NCBI GenBank assembly: GCA_964654825.1
Contig: CAZZKG010000109.1
Location: forward strand, 1 to 7,861
Direction of reading: 5' to 3'
Length of the DNA: 7,861 bases
DNA from: CAZZKG01 sp964654825
GTDB taxonomy: Bacteria; Gemmatimonadota; CAZMKB01
Below are positions 6,731-7,861 of the stretch, piece after piece. Each line of letters starts with the position of its first letter. Positions within the stretch are counted from its first letter, which is position 1. A model generated the notes under the pieces. It was not told the origin of the DNA. It ran no database searches and saw nothing but the letters and a program-made list of their open reading frames with translations. A program made the position numbers and the translations under genes.

Positions 6731-7833
6731 GAAAGGTCGATCCATATGTAGGGCTCACGTATGTTGATACATTGGCAATGACCCAGCAGGATGTAGATAT
6801 CTGGAGTGGTGACCTGCCGATGATCGACTCCCCCGGTGGCGATGTGTTCTATGCGGTCCTTGCGACGGATAGAGCGGGGAATCAACAGAGAAGACCCGAA
6901 GACTCGGATGACTGGCTCGGCCCCCTTGAAGTTCGCCTCACGGGCGACATCAATGACGATGGCTGCGTGGAAGGGGATGACTATGACCTCTTGATCGATT
7001 ATTTTTGCAACGAGGGGGTGCTCGATTCGGTAGAGAGATTTTTTGCCAATGTGGACGAGGGATTCCAGGGGCTCGACTGCAATGACGTCGATGCTTTGGA
7101 GGCTCTGATCCCGTCAGGTCACTGCATCGAGGATCACTCGGTGGAAGTGCCCGAGGAGTTTGTAGGCCTCGGCGCCGTAGCTGCGGAGGCCGGTCAGTCA
7201 TACGTTCAGACACCTCTCTTTCTCATGAATCCCCTCACTCCGGTGAAGGCTCTGAGATATCACGTGGAGCTGGATTCCACGCATTTCACAGTCGAGGATG
7301 GATTGAACCTCGGAAACAGATCGGGTCAGATCGGGGATTGTAATCCTGAATGCGCGTATATTATCTCGAATCCCTGGGAGGAAGATCATCTGCTCGTGGG
7401 GGATGATACCACTTTCATTGACGTGGGGGTTGACTCCATTGGCCTGCTTTCGATAAACATCGACTCCACGGCCTCGAGCAGGACGTATTACACCTACATC
7501 ACGGATGCGGCGGTCTTCGATACTGCCGGAAAATCGGTGCATATGGGCCTTTTGCGAGGGAAGATTTTCGTACCTGTCACTCCCCCTGTCTCGATGATGG
7601 CCTCACCGATCAGCGACACATGCTTGCAGCATGGGGATACGCTGAGCTTCCATACCACCATCACAAATCACAGCTATTCTTCAGGGCCTACGGTGACCGT
7701 ATTCATCTATGGAACGACAGAGTTCCCGGGAGGGGGCACGTTCGTGGTCATTGACACGACCTACATACAGTGCCCTCCGATAGGTGGGAGAAGGACGGAT
7801 GTCACGCGCCTCCTGGTCCCGGGAGGCGCGTGA
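6727..7833 (+). CDS. Exported multi-domain protein with dockerin-like and cohesin-like modules, fragment
   Basis: The frame is open from 6577, and protein-like sequence begins around 6706-6727; GTG 6727 is only a nominal start. In order (residues from 6727): an FN3-like end with VFYAVLATDRAGNQ at ~40-53; a dockerin-like Ca-binding segment, GDINDDGCVEGDDYDLLIDY, at ~73-92 with a second weaker half GLDCNDVDALEALI at ~115-128; a beta-rich domain at ~144-282 (GQSYVQTPLFLMNPLTPVKA, then LRYHVELDSTHF) resembling cohesin-like/carbohydrate-binding folds; and an Ig/CARDB-like domain from ~290 (DTCLQHGDTLSFHTTITNHS). There is no signal peptide or ribosome binding site, so the 5' part is missing, cut where the DUF6884 relic joins at about 6712. 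The 3' end is also unreliable: the last three codons and the TGA stop lie in the right arm of a perfect fold-back, so the true protein probably continues. Dockerin and cohesin modules normally mediate extracellular assembly. Confidence 0.68.
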   Translation: MRKVDPYVGLTYVDTLAMTQQDVDIWSGDLPMIDSPGGDVFYAVLATDRAGNQQRRPEDSDDWLGPLEVRLTGDINDDGCVEGDDYDLLIDYFCNEGVLDSVERFFANVDEGFQGLDCNDVDALEALIPSGHCIEDHSVEVPEEFVGLGAVAAEAGQSYVQTPLFLMNPLTPVKALRYHVELDSTHFTVEDGLNLGNRSGQIGDCNPECAYIISNPWEEDHLLVGDDTTFIDVGVDSIGLLSINIDSTASSRTYYTYITDAAVFDTAGKSVHMGLLRGKIFVPVTPPVSMMASPISDTCLQHGDTLSFHTTITNHSYSSGPTVTVFIYGTTEFPGGGTFVVIDTTYIQCPPIGGRRTDVTRLLVPGGA

Positions 7834-7861
7834 CATCCGTCCTTCTCCCACCTATCGGAGG
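7774..7861. repeat. Perfect 40-bp inverted repeat (fold-back) at the window end
   Basis: Bases 7774-7813 and 7822-7861 are exact reverse complements, separated by 8 nt (TGGTCCCG). The right arm stops exactly at the last base of the window, and the left arm lies within coding sequence. An identical long palindrome at a sequence end, inside a gene and with no mismatches, is typical of a chimeric fold-back read or an assembly-graph end. The right arm should therefore be treated as doubtful genomic sequence. Confidence 0.92.

Noticed and set aside
6731..7700. Minus-strand frames opposite the dockerin-type gene
   Set aside because: They are short, lack motifs and run antisense to a frame with clear domain-like sequence.
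7774..7861. Hairpin telomere of a linear replicon or integron attC site
   Set aside because: It interrupts a coding sequence, has a non-palindromic 8-nt centre, and shows no protelomerase, integrase or attC-like boxes nearby; an artefact explains it better.

Overview
The window looks like a stretch of a metagenome-type bacterial contig carrying exported or cell-surface genes and a dense layer of decayed mobile DNA. A large secreted VCBS/FG-GAP protein, a dockerin-bearing multi-domain exported protein and a membrane-anchored sulfatase-fold enzyme occur together. That mix recalls FCB-related or candidate-phylum bacteria (for example Eisenbacteria, Latescibacterota or Zixibacteria), but this is inference from gene style only and no marker gene is present.

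Layout. (i) 1-307, minus strand: the first 102 codons of an IS1595-type transposase, running off the left edge; its outer end is probably near 355. (ii) 367-2220, plus: an integral-membrane sulfatase/alkaline-phosphatase-fold enzyme of 617 aa, with Thr in place of the Cys/Ser that becomes formylglycine in true sulfatases. (iii) 2221-3325: no intact gene. This stretch holds a 120-bp MITE-like element with CTAG duplications, a minus-strand IS256/Mutator transposase remnant, a plus-strand remnant of an IS3/IS66-type OrfA helix-turn-helix protein, and two small stem-loops. (iv) 3326-6307, plus: a 993-aa secreted beta-propeller protein with about 16 calcium-loop repeats, a C-terminal Ig-like region and a terminal CXXCH motif. 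(v) 6365-6730, plus: a decayed fusion gene whose two halves resemble DUF7662 and DUF6884. (vi) about 6712-7833, plus: the 5'-truncated remainder of another exported protein (FN3-like end, dockerin-like motif, cohesin-like domain, Ig/CARDB-like domain). (vii) 7774-7861: a perfect 40-bp inverted repeat with an 8-nt centre that ends exactly at the window edge, most simply read as a fold-back assembly or library artefact. It supplies the stop codon of the last ORF.

The genes do not form an obvious operon: each intact gene is separated from the next by mobile or decayed DNA. The two exported proteins share a theme of extracellular display (Ca-binding propeller blades, dockerin/cohesin-like modules). 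I do not see an intact, clearly new biological system. The points most worth a second look are the Thr-type membrane sulfatase-fold enzyme, the MITE, the DUF7662-DUF6884 relic and the terminal fold-back.
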